Shown here in pieces: positions 1 through 7,700 of a stretch of DNA of 8,737 nucleotides. Made by a program: the position numbers and the translations under genes. The stretch's first letter is position 1. Each line of letters starts with the position of its first letter. The stretch comes from Prevotellaceae bacterium (lineage in GTDB: Bacteria; Bacteroidota; Bacteroidia; Bacteroidales; UBA932): positions 1-8,737 of the forward strand of contig JAITHX010000041.1 in assembly GCA_031279735.1 (NCBI GenBank), in the 5' to 3' direction. The notes below the pieces were generated by a model. It made no database searches. It was not told where the DNA came from and saw only the letters and a program-made list of their open reading frames with translations.

Positions 1-710
1 AAGCGCCGAAAGCGGATACGGGCGACGAACTATGGTCCAGGGCTTGGGAGCATTACCGGAAAAAACAGTACGAGGAAGCTGCAAAACCCATGCAACTGAG
101 CGCCGAAAAAGGTCACAAGTGGGCGCAGCACTATCTCGGAATGATGTATTACCACGGACGCGGACTGGACAAGAACCATAAGGAATCCGTAAAATGGATC
201 AGAAAGAGTGCGCAACAGGGAATAGACAAGGCGCAATGTCAGCTGGGCTACATGTACAATCACAGAGAGGGCATCGATTCGGCAGAATACGCGGACGCCG
301 ACAAACACGCCCTGAAATGGTATCACGCGAGCGCCGAACAGGATAACGACGACGCTCAAAACAATCTGGGCTATATGTATAAATACGGTTTCGGCGTCGA
401 TTCCGCCGACTACGGGGAAGCCCTGAAGTGGTATCGCAAGAGCGCCGACAGGGGACATGCGCAGGCTCAAAACAATATCGGAATCATGTACGAAAAGGGT
501 TACGGCGTCGAGCAAAGCCACGAAGAAGCCAGAAAATGGTACATGAAGAGTGCCGAACAAGGGAACTCGCTCGGTCAAAACAATCTGGGCGTGTTATACG
601 AAAAGGTGTTCAACGATCGCGAAATGGCGATCCTATGGTACCGGAGAGCGGCGAAACAGGGCAACGAACATGCAATGGCGAATCTCGAAGCCATGGGCGA
701 ATCCTACTGA
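1..710 (+). CDS. Sel1-repeat (TPR-like) protein, 5' end outside window
   Basis: The frame is open from base 3 to the TGA at 708-710 with no credible start codon. The ATG at 90 lies inside the first repeat, so the gene begins left of the window. The visible 235 residues form about six Sel1-type helical repeats of roughly 36-41 residues. Their cores read like ALKWYRKSADRGHAQAQNNI and end in LGYMY or GIMYEKGYGV. Repeats 2 and 3 carry short insertions after the glycine-valine turn (the SAEYADADKH and SADYGE stretches), and the last repeat is cut short. Sel1 repeats are protein-protein interaction solenoids, common in Bacteroidota and often exported or periplasmic. No signal peptide or partner domain can be judged without the N-terminus. 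The gene converges on rnfC, with a shared hairpin between the stops. No specific function can be assigned. Confidence 0.9.
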   Translation, partial: APKADTGDELWSRAWEHYRKKQYEEAAKPMQLSAEKGHKWAQHYLGMMYYHGRGLDKNHKESVKWIRKSAQQGIDKAQCQLGYMYNHREGIDSAEYADADKHALKWYHASAEQDNDDAQNNLGYMYKYGFGVDSADYGEALKWYRKSADRGHAQAQNNIGIMYEKGYGVEQSHEEARKWYMKSAEQGNSLGQNNLGVLYEKVFNDREMAILWYRRAAKQGNEHAMANLEAMGESY

Positions 711-736
711 GGGGCGTGTTAGAAATTACGCGGATT
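711..736 (-). repeat. Intergenic motif shared with 3568-3652
   Basis: Read on the minus strand, this stretch begins AATCCGCGTAA and continues into ATTTCTAACACGCCCC. The same two 11-mers (AATCCGCGTAA and ATTTCTAACAC) recur in the same order on the plus strand at 3568-3578 and 3637-3647. There a further 58 bp of palindromic array separates them. The left edge abuts the Sel1 stop codon, and the motif overlaps one arm of the terminator-like hairpin. Confidence 0.5.
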
Positions 737-761
737 ATCGAAAGCGATAATCCGCGTGATT
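724..761. terminator. Bidirectional hairpin terminator between convergent genes
   Basis: ACGCGGATTATCG (728-740) and its exact reverse complement (745-757) form a 13-bp stem around an AAAG tetraloop. The stem extends to 724-761 through one G-U pair and further A-U pairs. It lies 13 nt after the Sel1 stop and 27 nt after the rnfC stop. The downstream flank is T-rich on the plus strand (TCATTTTGCG then TCTTTCTTCTT) but has only a weak T run on the minus strand. Position and symmetry suggest it ends both transcripts. Confidence 0.75.
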
Positions 762-788
762 CATTTTGCGTCTTTCTTCTTCCTGAAA

Positions 789-2126
789 TCACTTCGCCGC
801 TCGGCTGCGCTTTCTCTTCAACACTTCGGCTTTACCCAGCCGGATGTAATCGAGCAGAGGCAGATTCGCCGGACAGGAATATATGCAGCATCCACATTCG
901 ATGCAGTCGTGAGCCGCGTTGCTTTCGAGTTCGTCGAACATGCTGCGTTCCGCAAGACGTTTCAGCAGATAGGGTTCAAGACTCATCGGGCAGGCAGTGA
1001 CGCATCTCGCGCATCTGATGCAGGCTGACGGCTGCCCGCGGCGGGATTCCGATTCGTGCATCAGCAGAATGGCAGAAGTGCTCTTTTGCGTAGGCGCGTC
1101 GATATTGCTTATGGCTTTGCCCATCATCGGGCCGCCCAGAATTATCTTGCCCGTGCTTTCGGGCAGTCCGCCCGCTATCTCTATGAGACGCGAAACCGGA
1201 GTGCCGACCCTGACAAGCAGATTTTTCTGCGCCGACAAATGTTTTCCCGTGACGGTCACAACGTTTTCCATCAGAGGCTTGTTCTTCTGCACCGCCTCAT
1301 AGACGGCAAGGGCGGTTCCGACGTTGTGCACCACGACGCCCGCATCGACCGGCAAGGCTCCCGAAGGCACCTCTCTGCCCGTGATAGCCTGTATCAATTG
1401 CTTTTCGCCTCCCTGCGGGTATTTCTTTTTCAGGGGAACGACGGTTATGCCTTCGCTTTCGGCGGCGAGCAGCGAGCGCAAGCGTTCGATGGCTTTAGGC
1501 TTGTTGGTCTCTATGCCGATGTACGCCCGACGGATTTTCAGCGCCTTCATCAGAATTCTCACTCCCACGAGCAGTTCTTCGGCGTGCTCTGTCATCACCC
1601 TGTAGTCCGACGTCAGATAGGGTTCGCATTCGGCGGCGTTCACCACGAGACATTCGGCGGTTTTCCCCGGCGGTGGCGAAAGTTTCACATGCGAGGGAAA
1701 CGCGGCGCCGCCCAGACCCACGATGCCTGCTTCGGCAATTTTGCGCACTATTTCCTCCGGCGAAAGACGAATCTCCGTCAGCGTATCGGGCGAGCGGTCA
1801 ATGCTTTCCAGCCATTCGTCGCCCTCGACCTTCACCACTATCGCGTCCCTCCGCACGCCCAGATGATCGGCAACCTTGTCGATCATCGTGACGGTGCCGG
1901 AAACCGACGAATGAATGTTCGCCGAAACGAATCCGGCAGCTTTCGCCACAAGCTGCCCCGCCTTAACCTTGTCGCCCTTCGCCACCACCGGCACTGCCGG
2001 GGCGCCGATATGCTGGGCGAGAAATATCTGTACCGTTCCTTCGGGAGCGACCGGCACTATTGCCGCGTCGGCCGAAAGTTTACAGTCGTCTGGATGTACT
2101 CCTCCTCTTTTGAATGTTTTAATCAT
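789..2126 (-). CDS. rnfC: RnfC, NADH/FMN-binding subunit of the Rnf electron-transport complex
   Basis: The 445-residue product has normal RnfC length and layout. It opens with the family signature GGVHPDDCKLSAD (residues 8-20), then a barrel-sandwich (lipoyl-like) region at about 30-105. The flavin/NADH domain related to the complex I 51-kDa subunit follows, with GLGGAAFPSHVK (137-148), ECEPYLTSDYR (166-176) and PQGGEKQLI (237-245). An SLBB-like stretch lies near 260-320. Two ferredoxin motifs close it: C369-C372-C375-C379-P and C408-C411-C414-C418-P. In the family, RnfC is the peripheral subunit that exchanges electrons with NAD(H) in a ferredoxin:NAD+ oxidoreductase that pumps Na+ or H+. 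The ATG lies 16 nt after the rnfB stop, without a clear Shine-Dalgarno. The gene appears intact, yet it is followed by a hairpin and a convergent gene rather than by rnfD. Confidence 0.95.
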   Translation of the reverse strand: MIKTFKRGGVHPDDCKLSADAAIVPVAPEGTVQIFLAQHIGAPAVPVVAKGDKVKAGQLVAKAAGFVSANIHSSVSGTVTMIDKVADHLGVRRDAIVVKVEGDEWLESIDRSPDTLTEIRLSPEEIVRKIAEAGIVGLGGAAFPSHVKLSPPPGKTAECLVVNAAECEPYLTSDYRVMTEHAEELLVGVRILMKALKIRRAYIGIETNKPKAIERLRSLLAAESEGITVVPLKKKYPQGGEKQLIQAITGREVPSGALPVDAGVVVHNVGTALAVYEAVQKNKPLMENVVTVTGKHLSAQKNLLVRVGTPVSRLIEIAGGLPESTGKIILGGPMMGKAISNIDAPTQKSTSAILLMHESESRRGQPSACIRCARCVTACPMSLEPYLLKRLAERSMFDELESNAAHDCIECGCCIYSCPANLPLLDYIRLGKAEVLKRKRSRAAK

Positions 2127-2142
2127 TATCGGAATAATTTTT

Positions 2143-3009
2143 TCAGTTTTTCTGCGCCTGTTCTCCGGCGACGATTTTTTCAGTGATTTTCTTCGGCGGG
2201 AAGTTCAGTTCCGCGATTGCCGAAGTCGGACATTCGGGAACGCACTTTCTGCACAAGCGACATTTGCTGCCGTCGATATAAGCCAGATTGTTCTCGATGG
2301 TTATCTCCTCGAACGGACAGACTTTTTTGCACTTGGTGCAGGCGGTACAGGCAACGGAACAGGCTTTTCGCGCAATGCCGCCCTTGTCGCGATTAGCGCA
2401 GGCGACATAAATCCGTCTGTTCTTCGGACCCTTCTTTCTCAGTTCGATGATGGCTTTGGGACAGGCTTTGACGCAGGCTCCGCAGGCAGTGCAGAGTTCT
2501 TCGTTGATTTCGGGCAGTCCGGTCGCAGGGTTCATGGCTATTGCGCCGAAAGTGCACGACACCGCGCAGTCGCCCTTTCCGAGGCAGCCGAAACCGCACC
2601 CCGTTTCGCCGGCATAGGTCGCCGACATTACAGCGCAGGACGGCGCGCCGTCGAAACTATTGGTTCTGGGACGAAGCTCGCAGGCTCCCGAACAGCGCAG
2701 CACGGCAATCGTCGCTTCGCGGGCGGCAGCCGTTTTGCCGAGAATTTCGGCGGCTTTGTTCATCGTCTCGCTTCCGCCAACGGGACAGTAGAGCGCCGAA
2801 ACGTCAGCGCTTTTCACGAAACTTTCGGCGAAAGCCCGGCATCCTGCAAATCCGCATCCGCCGCAGTTGGCGCCCGGCAATGCTTCGCACACATGGTCGA
2901 TGCGCGGGTCTTCGTAAACCTTGAATTTGAGGGCAACGAAATAAAGTATCACCGCGAGCGAAACGCCGAGCGAACTTAAAATTAAAATAGTGAAGGCTAT
3001 CGTGTTCAT
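2143..3009 (-). CDS. rnfB: RnfB, polyferredoxin subunit of the Rnf complex
   Basis: The 288-residue product starts with one membrane helix (about residues 4-27). The RnfB-type N-terminal cluster follows, LPGANCGGCGFAGC, with C49, C52, C57 and probably C75 as ligands. Four further cluster motifs come next: C138-C142-C148-C152 (the GCLG-type variant), then C173-C176-C179-C183-P, C221-C224-C227-C231-P and C250-C253-C256-C260-P. Other cysteines (C106, C110, C125, C204, C217) are not assigned. In the family, RnfB is membrane-anchored, accepts electrons from reduced ferredoxin and passes them into the complex. The start ATG overlaps the rseC stop TAA by one base (TAATG), which suggests translational coupling. 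The usual partners RnfD, RnfG, RnfE and RnfA are not in the window. Confidence 0.95.
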   Translation of the reverse strand: MNTIAFTILILSSLGVSLAVILYFVALKFKVYEDPRIDHVCEALPGANCGGCGFAGCRAFAESFVKSADVSALYCPVGGSETMNKAAEILGKTAAAREATIAVLRCSGACELRPRTNSFDGAPSCAVMSATYAGETGCGFGCLGKGDCAVSCTFGAIAMNPATGLPEINEELCTACGACVKACPKAIIELRKKGPKNRRIYVACANRDKGGIARKACSVACTACTKCKKVCPFEEITIENNLAYIDGSKCRLCRKCVPECPTSAIAELNFPPKKITEKIVAGEQAQKN

Positions 3010-3446
3010 TAATCTATAATTGTTTTTTCCAGATGAAACGTAAACTGGTTCTTCAGCTTGTTGCCCGACAGGTACAGCGCCGAATAATACAGCGCCAGCG
3101 ACGCCAGAGCCCCCATGCCGGCCGCGAGTTCGCCCGCTCCGGCGCCCGACAGCGAAAGCAGTACGACAACAACGAGAATCAGCGGCAAAACGTAGGCAAG
3201 CAAAACAGCTTTCGCCCCGGCATTTTTTCTGATAGAGACGGTTACAGTGTCGCCCGTCTCGACCCCCTGTCCGATATTCGGAACGAGGACAATTTTTTCT
3301 TTACGGTCGAAAGCCGAACATGCCGCGCCGACGCGACACGTCGAACACGCCGAAACATTCATTATATTCACCGCTATCGTTTCGTCCGTCACTTTGGAAA
3401 CCGTACCCGATTTACTTGAGCAAGAAATGTTTTCTTTATATATCAT
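3009..3446 (-). CDS. rseC: RseC/MucC family membrane protein (SoxR-reducing system family)
   Basis: The 145-residue product has the RseC/MucC layout: a short N-terminal domain with cysteines C34-x2-C37-x5-C43 (CSTCRVGAAC), then two membrane helices at about 77-100 and 105-127, and a short charged tail. RseC was first known from the E. coli rpoE-rseABC operon and the SoxR-reducing system. In Bacteroidota such genes often precede rnfB, and the link to Rnf here rests on the shared operon. The cysteines may bind a metal or cluster, which is inference. An in-frame TTG at 3456-3458 would add four residues. I chose the ATG at 3444-3446 because it is the conventional codon and leaves a leader of about 23 nt after the likely promoter. 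Confidence 0.88.
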   Translation of the reverse strand: MIYKENISCSSKSGTVSKVTDETIAVNIMNVSACSTCRVGAACSAFDRKEKIVLVPNIGQGVETGDTVTVSIRKNAGAKAVLLAYVLPLILVVVVLLSLSGAGAGELAAGMGALASLALYYSALYLSGNKLKNQFTFHLEKTIID

Positions 3447-3475
3447 ACAAATAAGCAAGAACCGTTTTTGACTTG

Positions 3476-3483
3476 CAAATTTA
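3476..3483 (-). promoter_or_regulatory. Probable promoter -7 box for rseC-rnfB-rnfC
   Basis: The minus strand reads TAAATTTG, an exact match to the Bacteroidetes -7 element TAnnTTTG. It lies about 30 nt upstream of the rseC ATG. No TTG occurs at the expected -33 distance (19-21 nt further up), so the site is weak or depends on an activator. The call rests on one element and its position. Confidence 0.42.
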
Positions 3484-3520
3484 GCGATATTTTCCGATTA
3501 GCGAATATGCGGAACTAAAA

Positions 3521-3612
3521 TTTTTTAGCACACAGATGACACAGATGACGCAGATGACACAGATTCAAATCCGCGTAAATCTGTGTCATCTGTCATATCT
3601 GTGTGCTAAAAA
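3521..3612. repeat. Inverted repeat built from a 9-bp tandem unit (CACAGATGA)
   Basis: The left arm is TTTTTAGCA followed by CACAGATGA, CACAGATGA, CGCAGATGA and CACAGATT (3531-3565). The right arm (3578-3612) is the reverse complement of the same theme with one unit fewer, ending TGTGTGCTAAAAA. The loop is about 12 nt (3566-3577) and contains CCGCG. The outer TTTTTAGCACACAGAT boundaries match exactly. Transcribed either way, it would fold into a long imperfect hairpin. It lies between the 3' end of porP and the rseC promoter, so it may be a REP-like element, a transcript end or both. Confidence 0.8.
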
Positions 3613-3634
3613 CCCGAACCGCATCCCTTATAAG

Positions 3635-3652
3635 TTATTTCTAACACATCCC
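3635..3652 (+). repeat. Second copy of the shared intergenic motif
   Basis: TTATTTCTAACACATCCC matches the minus-strand sequence just after the Sel1 stop at 15 of 18 positions, including the 11-base core ATTTCTAACAC. The partner motif AATCCGCGTAA lies upstream at 3568-3578, in the same order and orientation as in the other copy. This suggests a dispersed intergenic repeat. Confidence 0.5.
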
Positions 3653-3673
3653 TAAAAACTGCATACTGCAATA

Positions 3674-3772
3674 AATTAAGAATTAAGAATTATCATTCGG
3701 CTCTATAACTCCTAAGCCCTCCCCGCGTCCGACAGGCAATTCATAATTCATAATTCATAATTCCTAATTCTC
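3674..3772. repeat. Inverted pair of AT-rich heptamer arrays
   Basis: The left array is AATTAAG, AATTAAG, AATTATC (3674-3694). The right array is AATTCAT three times, then AATTCCT and AATTCTC (3738-3772). Read on the minus strand, the right array runs (ATGAATT)n, close to the AAGAATT phase of the left array, so the two can pair imperfectly across a 43-bp spacer. The right end overlaps the porP stop codon. It may serve as a weak transcript end for the porP operon. No gene is visible in 3447-3770. Confidence 0.75.
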
Positions 3773-4724
3773 AAAAGCGTCTTTTCCCCGCGTAGCTTTT
3801 GTAGGCGGGACAGGATTCGTCCTTATAGAAAATTCTGTTCATGTGGAAGGACATGAAGAGTTCGTGGGTGCCGCCTTTGGCTATGGCGGACAAGTCGCCG
3901 AGCGCGTAGTCGAACGAGTAGCCGATTCGCAGTTTCGGCGTGATATTTATACCGGCGAGCAGGGCGAACACTCCTTCTCCCGTTCTGAACAGGGCGCCCG
4001 CCCAGAAGCGATCGTTATAGACGTCCTTCTTTTCGTTTTTCAGAAAATACATCAGGACGCCCGCTTCGATTCTGTACAGTTCGCTGCTCAGCAGCGAAGC
4101 CACGGGTTCGATGCTCACGCTTTCCGCGAGATTGAAGCGCGCGGAGGCATAAGCCCAGATGTTGACCGAATGTTTGGGCAGATTGTATTTCGGAGGCTGC
4201 GAGACTATGTGTCGCACCGAGGCTCCGATTTTAAACGGTCCGCGGTATTCTATTCCGAAGTCGAAGTCGGGCGAGTTTTCCGAAACGTTTCCATAGACGC
4301 CGGCGGGGTCGTCGCCCGTGTCGCCGAGTCGTCGGTTGCGGAACAGGAGTCCGCCCGACATGCCGAGCGACAGTGCGGATTTTTCGCCGGTGGGGATATA
4401 GAAAGCGTATGCCAGACGCAGGTTGTAGCTGCTTACCGAGCCTATTCTGTCGGCGGCGAAGGTGAGTCCGAATCCGGATCTGATTTCCTCGATATAGGTG
4501 TCGAAAGTGCCTGCATGTGTCGAGGGGGCGCCGGAGAATCCGAGCCACTGCTGTCGGGTATGCAGAAATATTCCGGTTGAGAAGCTGTTGCCTGCCGCCG
4601 CGGGATTGTAGAGCGTTTCGTTAAACCATCTTTGCGTCAGATCGAAATCGCTTTGTCCGCAGGCAGTGGCGAATGACGCTGCAACTGCGGCTGCGCTTAA
4701 TGCTCGCCTTAAAAGATAAACCAT
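3771..4724 (-). CDS. PorP/SprF-like type IX secretion outer-membrane protein
   Basis: The 317-residue product matches the PorP/SprF family, which are beta-barrel-like outer-membrane proteins of the type IX system. The hallmark N-terminal region is present: LYNPAAAGNS (about 38-47) and RQQWLGFSGAPSTHAGTFD (57-75). The C-terminal signature LRIGYSFDYALGD...GGTHELFMSF is also present. Alternating hydrophobic strands fill the rest. The N-terminus looks like a signal peptide (RRALSAAAVAASFATACG). The C22 context is a poor lipobox, so lipoprotein status is doubtful. An in-frame GTG at 4728-4730 would add two residues; I chose the ATG at 4722-4724. It lies 35 bp after the large secreted protein in the same orientation with no visible promoter between, so they are probably cotranscribed. 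By analogy with SprB-SprF, it probably helps export or anchor that neighbour (inference). Confidence 0.9.
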   Translation of the reverse strand: MVYLLRRALSAAAVAASFATACGQSDFDLTQRWFNETLYNPAAAGNSFSTGIFLHTRQQWLGFSGAPSTHAGTFDTYIEEIRSGFGLTFAADRIGSVSSYNLRLAYAFYIPTGEKSALSLGMSGGLLFRNRRLGDTGDDPAGVYGNVSENSPDFDFGIEYRGPFKIGASVRHIVSQPPKYNLPKHSVNIWAYASARFNLAESVSIEPVASLLSSELYRIEAGVLMYFLKNEKKDVYNDRFWAGALFRTGEGVFALLAGINITPKLRIGYSFDYALGDLSAIAKGGTHELFMSFHMNRIFYKDESCPAYKSYAGKRRF

Positions 4725-4759
4725 GTTCACTCTGTTTGTGTTTGTTGTGTTGATACCGA

Positions 4760-7700
4760 TTAAAAATTCCTTATCAGGGTGACGTGCCCCGTGAGCTGCA
4801 CCGAGCGTCCGTCTTCGTCCTCGTAGTCGAGGATGTAGAAATAAACGTCTTCGGGCATGGGTTTGCCGCTGCGGGCGCCGTCCCAGCCGCTGTCGCCCTC
4901 GAATATCTTCAGTCCGTGCCGGTTGAAAATTGTCACCTTGTTGTGCGGCATAAAGACGTCGTTGATCATGTCGCCGTTGGGCGAAAACATTTTCGGGACG
5001 TGCATATTGCCTCTCAGCGTGTATTCCTTTCGGAGCAGGCAGCCCGCGCCCCGCGCTGCGACGGTGAACGTTGCCGGCTTTTCGCTGCTGTAGGTCACTC
5101 CGTGAATGTCGCCGTCCGACGAAATCTTCATTCCCGACGGAAGGAGTCCTTCTGCCAAGTTAAATTCGGCGTTCGGGAGATTCGTGTTCAACCGGAACGA
5201 ATAATATTCGTCAACGGTGTAGCTGGGCAGCATGTCGGGCGACAGATATGCTGCAATGTATGAAATATCGACCGGCGTCCTTTCAGGAGCGCGACAGCCG
5301 GAGCGATTTTCTATTTCGAGATAATAGGTTGTTGCGGAATCCAGTTGCTCCCGTATTTCGATTCGGGCATCGTGTCCGTCTTCGCCCGTCGCCTCGGCAA
5401 TCGGCTGTCCGCCGGTTGCGGCGGGATACAGACGGTAGGCGCATCCGGTTCTGGAATCGGGGACTGTGACGATGGACATCATGCCGTCGCCGGAGCAGAT
5501 GTGGATGGGATCGAGATACACGGGCGAGGGAATCGAATCCGTGACGACGCTTACCGTGGCTTTATCGCTGAAACATTTGTCGTTGGTCAGGGAAACCTGA
5601 CGGACGGAATATTCGGCTGTTCCCCCGACGGAAGTGGATGGCACGGGCGCGCCTATGATTTGCACGTCGGTCGAATCGAACCATTCGAGCCGGAAACCGA
5701 CCAGGGCTATTGCCTCCAGATTAGCTGCGGAATCGTCGAGGCAGTAGTGCAGTTCCGCGACGGGAATGTCCGGCGCTTGAGGTTTTTCCACCTTCAGGTT
5801 TATAGTCTGTTCTACCGTTGCGCATCCCGGCAGGGCAACGGAGAGAGTATGCAGTCCGGCGTCGGAGGTCATCGCGCCGAAAATCTCTGCGGTTTGTTCG
5901 GCTACGGTTCTTCCGTCGGGCAAACGCCAGATATAGGCTGCGTTTTCTATGGTTGCGGCAGAAAGTTTTCCGTCGGAGCCATGGCAAATCCATACGCTGG
6001 TGTTTGCCGAATCTATCAGATTGTTGAAGGCGATATAGTTTTTCGATGTTTCGCTGGAAGGTATGTCCAGAGCGGTGGCGACGGTTACGGTCAGCACCGT
6101 GTTTTTGAGTATCGGGACATTGCTGGTCAGCAGGATTGTGTTTCCGTTTCCCTTGCCTTGGGCTATCAGCGCGTTCTCGCGATAGACGCGATAGGTGTAG
6201 TTCGACGTCGTGTTGTCGATTCGCACTGAGGGTTTTTCGGCTATGCAGATGCGAATGTCCTGCGCGGCTACGGAATCGGGAACTTCGCCCACTGTCGCCA
6301 GCACCGAAACCGGCGCGCTTTCGCATCCTGCGGAATCCTGCAAAACGTTGTAAGTGAAGGTGCCTATCACGTCGGTGGGGGGCAGGGGCGACTGTTCGGG
6401 AGCGCCCGAAGGATTCAGCACGAGCGTGCCGTCGGGAGCGTACCATTTCAGCGTGTTGCCCTGCGTCGCCGCAGCCTTGAGGGGCGCGGACGCTTCGTTT
6501 ACCCTGAACAGATACGCGGGCTTTTCCGGCACGGGCGGAGCGGGACGGGTCACTGCAACAGAGATTTGTTCTGTTATAGCGCATCCCTGTCCCGTTGCTA
6601 TCTTTAGTTCGTACTTGCCCGCTTCGGCGCCGGTTGCGTTCGGAACGGTCAGCGCGGAGCCGACGAAAACCGAGTTGTCGGGTTTCGTCCAGCTGATTCT
6701 TCCCGTTCCGGCGTAGTCGGCGGTCAGCGCGAGCTGGTCGCCGAAACATAGCTTGCTGTTGCCGAGTATGAAGGTTTTCTTGACGGTTATTTTCACCGGA
6801 GTTCTCGAATTGGAGACGCAGCCGTCGCGCACCCCCGTTTCGATATAATAAGTATTGCCCTCGACGAGACTTTGGGTTTCGATGCGTACTGTATCGTTGG
6901 CGGAAACGGCGCTTGCGATTTTGGAGCCGCCCGAAGCGCTGCCGTACAAGTCGTAGGACAGTCCGTTGCCCGCATTGCTTATTATCAGTCTCGGAGAGGG
7001 GATGCCCGGTCCGCCGCAAACGAAGATGTCGTCGGGATTGACTGCCGACGGGAGATTGTCTATCACTACGGTCACTGTCGCGTAATCGCTTTCGCATCCT
7101 TTCGCCGCGTCCGTCTGGGTCACGTAGTAAGTGTAAGTCGCCGCGCTGCCGGGCGTCACGGTCGGAGCGGCGCTCAGCTTCTGTTTCGACGAATCGTACC
7201 ATGTCAGGATATTGTGTCCGTCGGTATTGCTCGCGTACTTGCTCAGGGAGAAAGCCGGAGAGCTGAGGCAGGCGCGCGCCGACTTGGTTGCGGGCGGCGG
7301 CACGACGGTTACGTTCACGTTGAACTTTTCCGAAAAGGAAGTCGGACAGCTTTCAAATATCATCGAGAATGAATATTCGCCGGCATCGGCGGCGGAGGCT
7401 TGCTGCACTGTCAAATTGTCGGCGGTCGAGAGCACTGTTCCGTTTTTCATCCACTTGTATGTTCCGCCGGCGGGATTTTTCTTTGCCGAGAGTTTCAGGG
7501 GCGTGCCGGCGCATACGTTTGCATTGCCCTGAATCATGGATACGATGCCCGTATGATCGTTTGCGCGGGTCAGCTTCGCCTCCTTTGCGGGATTGGCGTT
7601 GCATTGCGTGTCGGTGACTTGCACCTTCAGGTTGTCCGAACCGGTATTCAAGTGAGCCGTTATTTCCATGTTGGGGTCAACGGTTTCAAATATCAGCGAA

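Noticed and set aside
1056..2186. Long plus-strand open frame opposite rnfC (376 residues)
   Set aside because: It is low-complexity, arginine- and histidine-rich, and antisense to a clear rnfC with all motifs intact.
4655..4724. PorP-like protein as a lipoprotein (C22)
   Set aside because: The ATAC context lacks the usual leucine and the family is normally barrel-forming, so a standard signal peptide is more likely.
5721..7202. Alternative-frame open reading frame of 493 residues inside the type IX cargo gene
   Set aside because: It is rich in arginine and serine, has no recognisable domain, and shares the strand with a better-supported gene in another frame.
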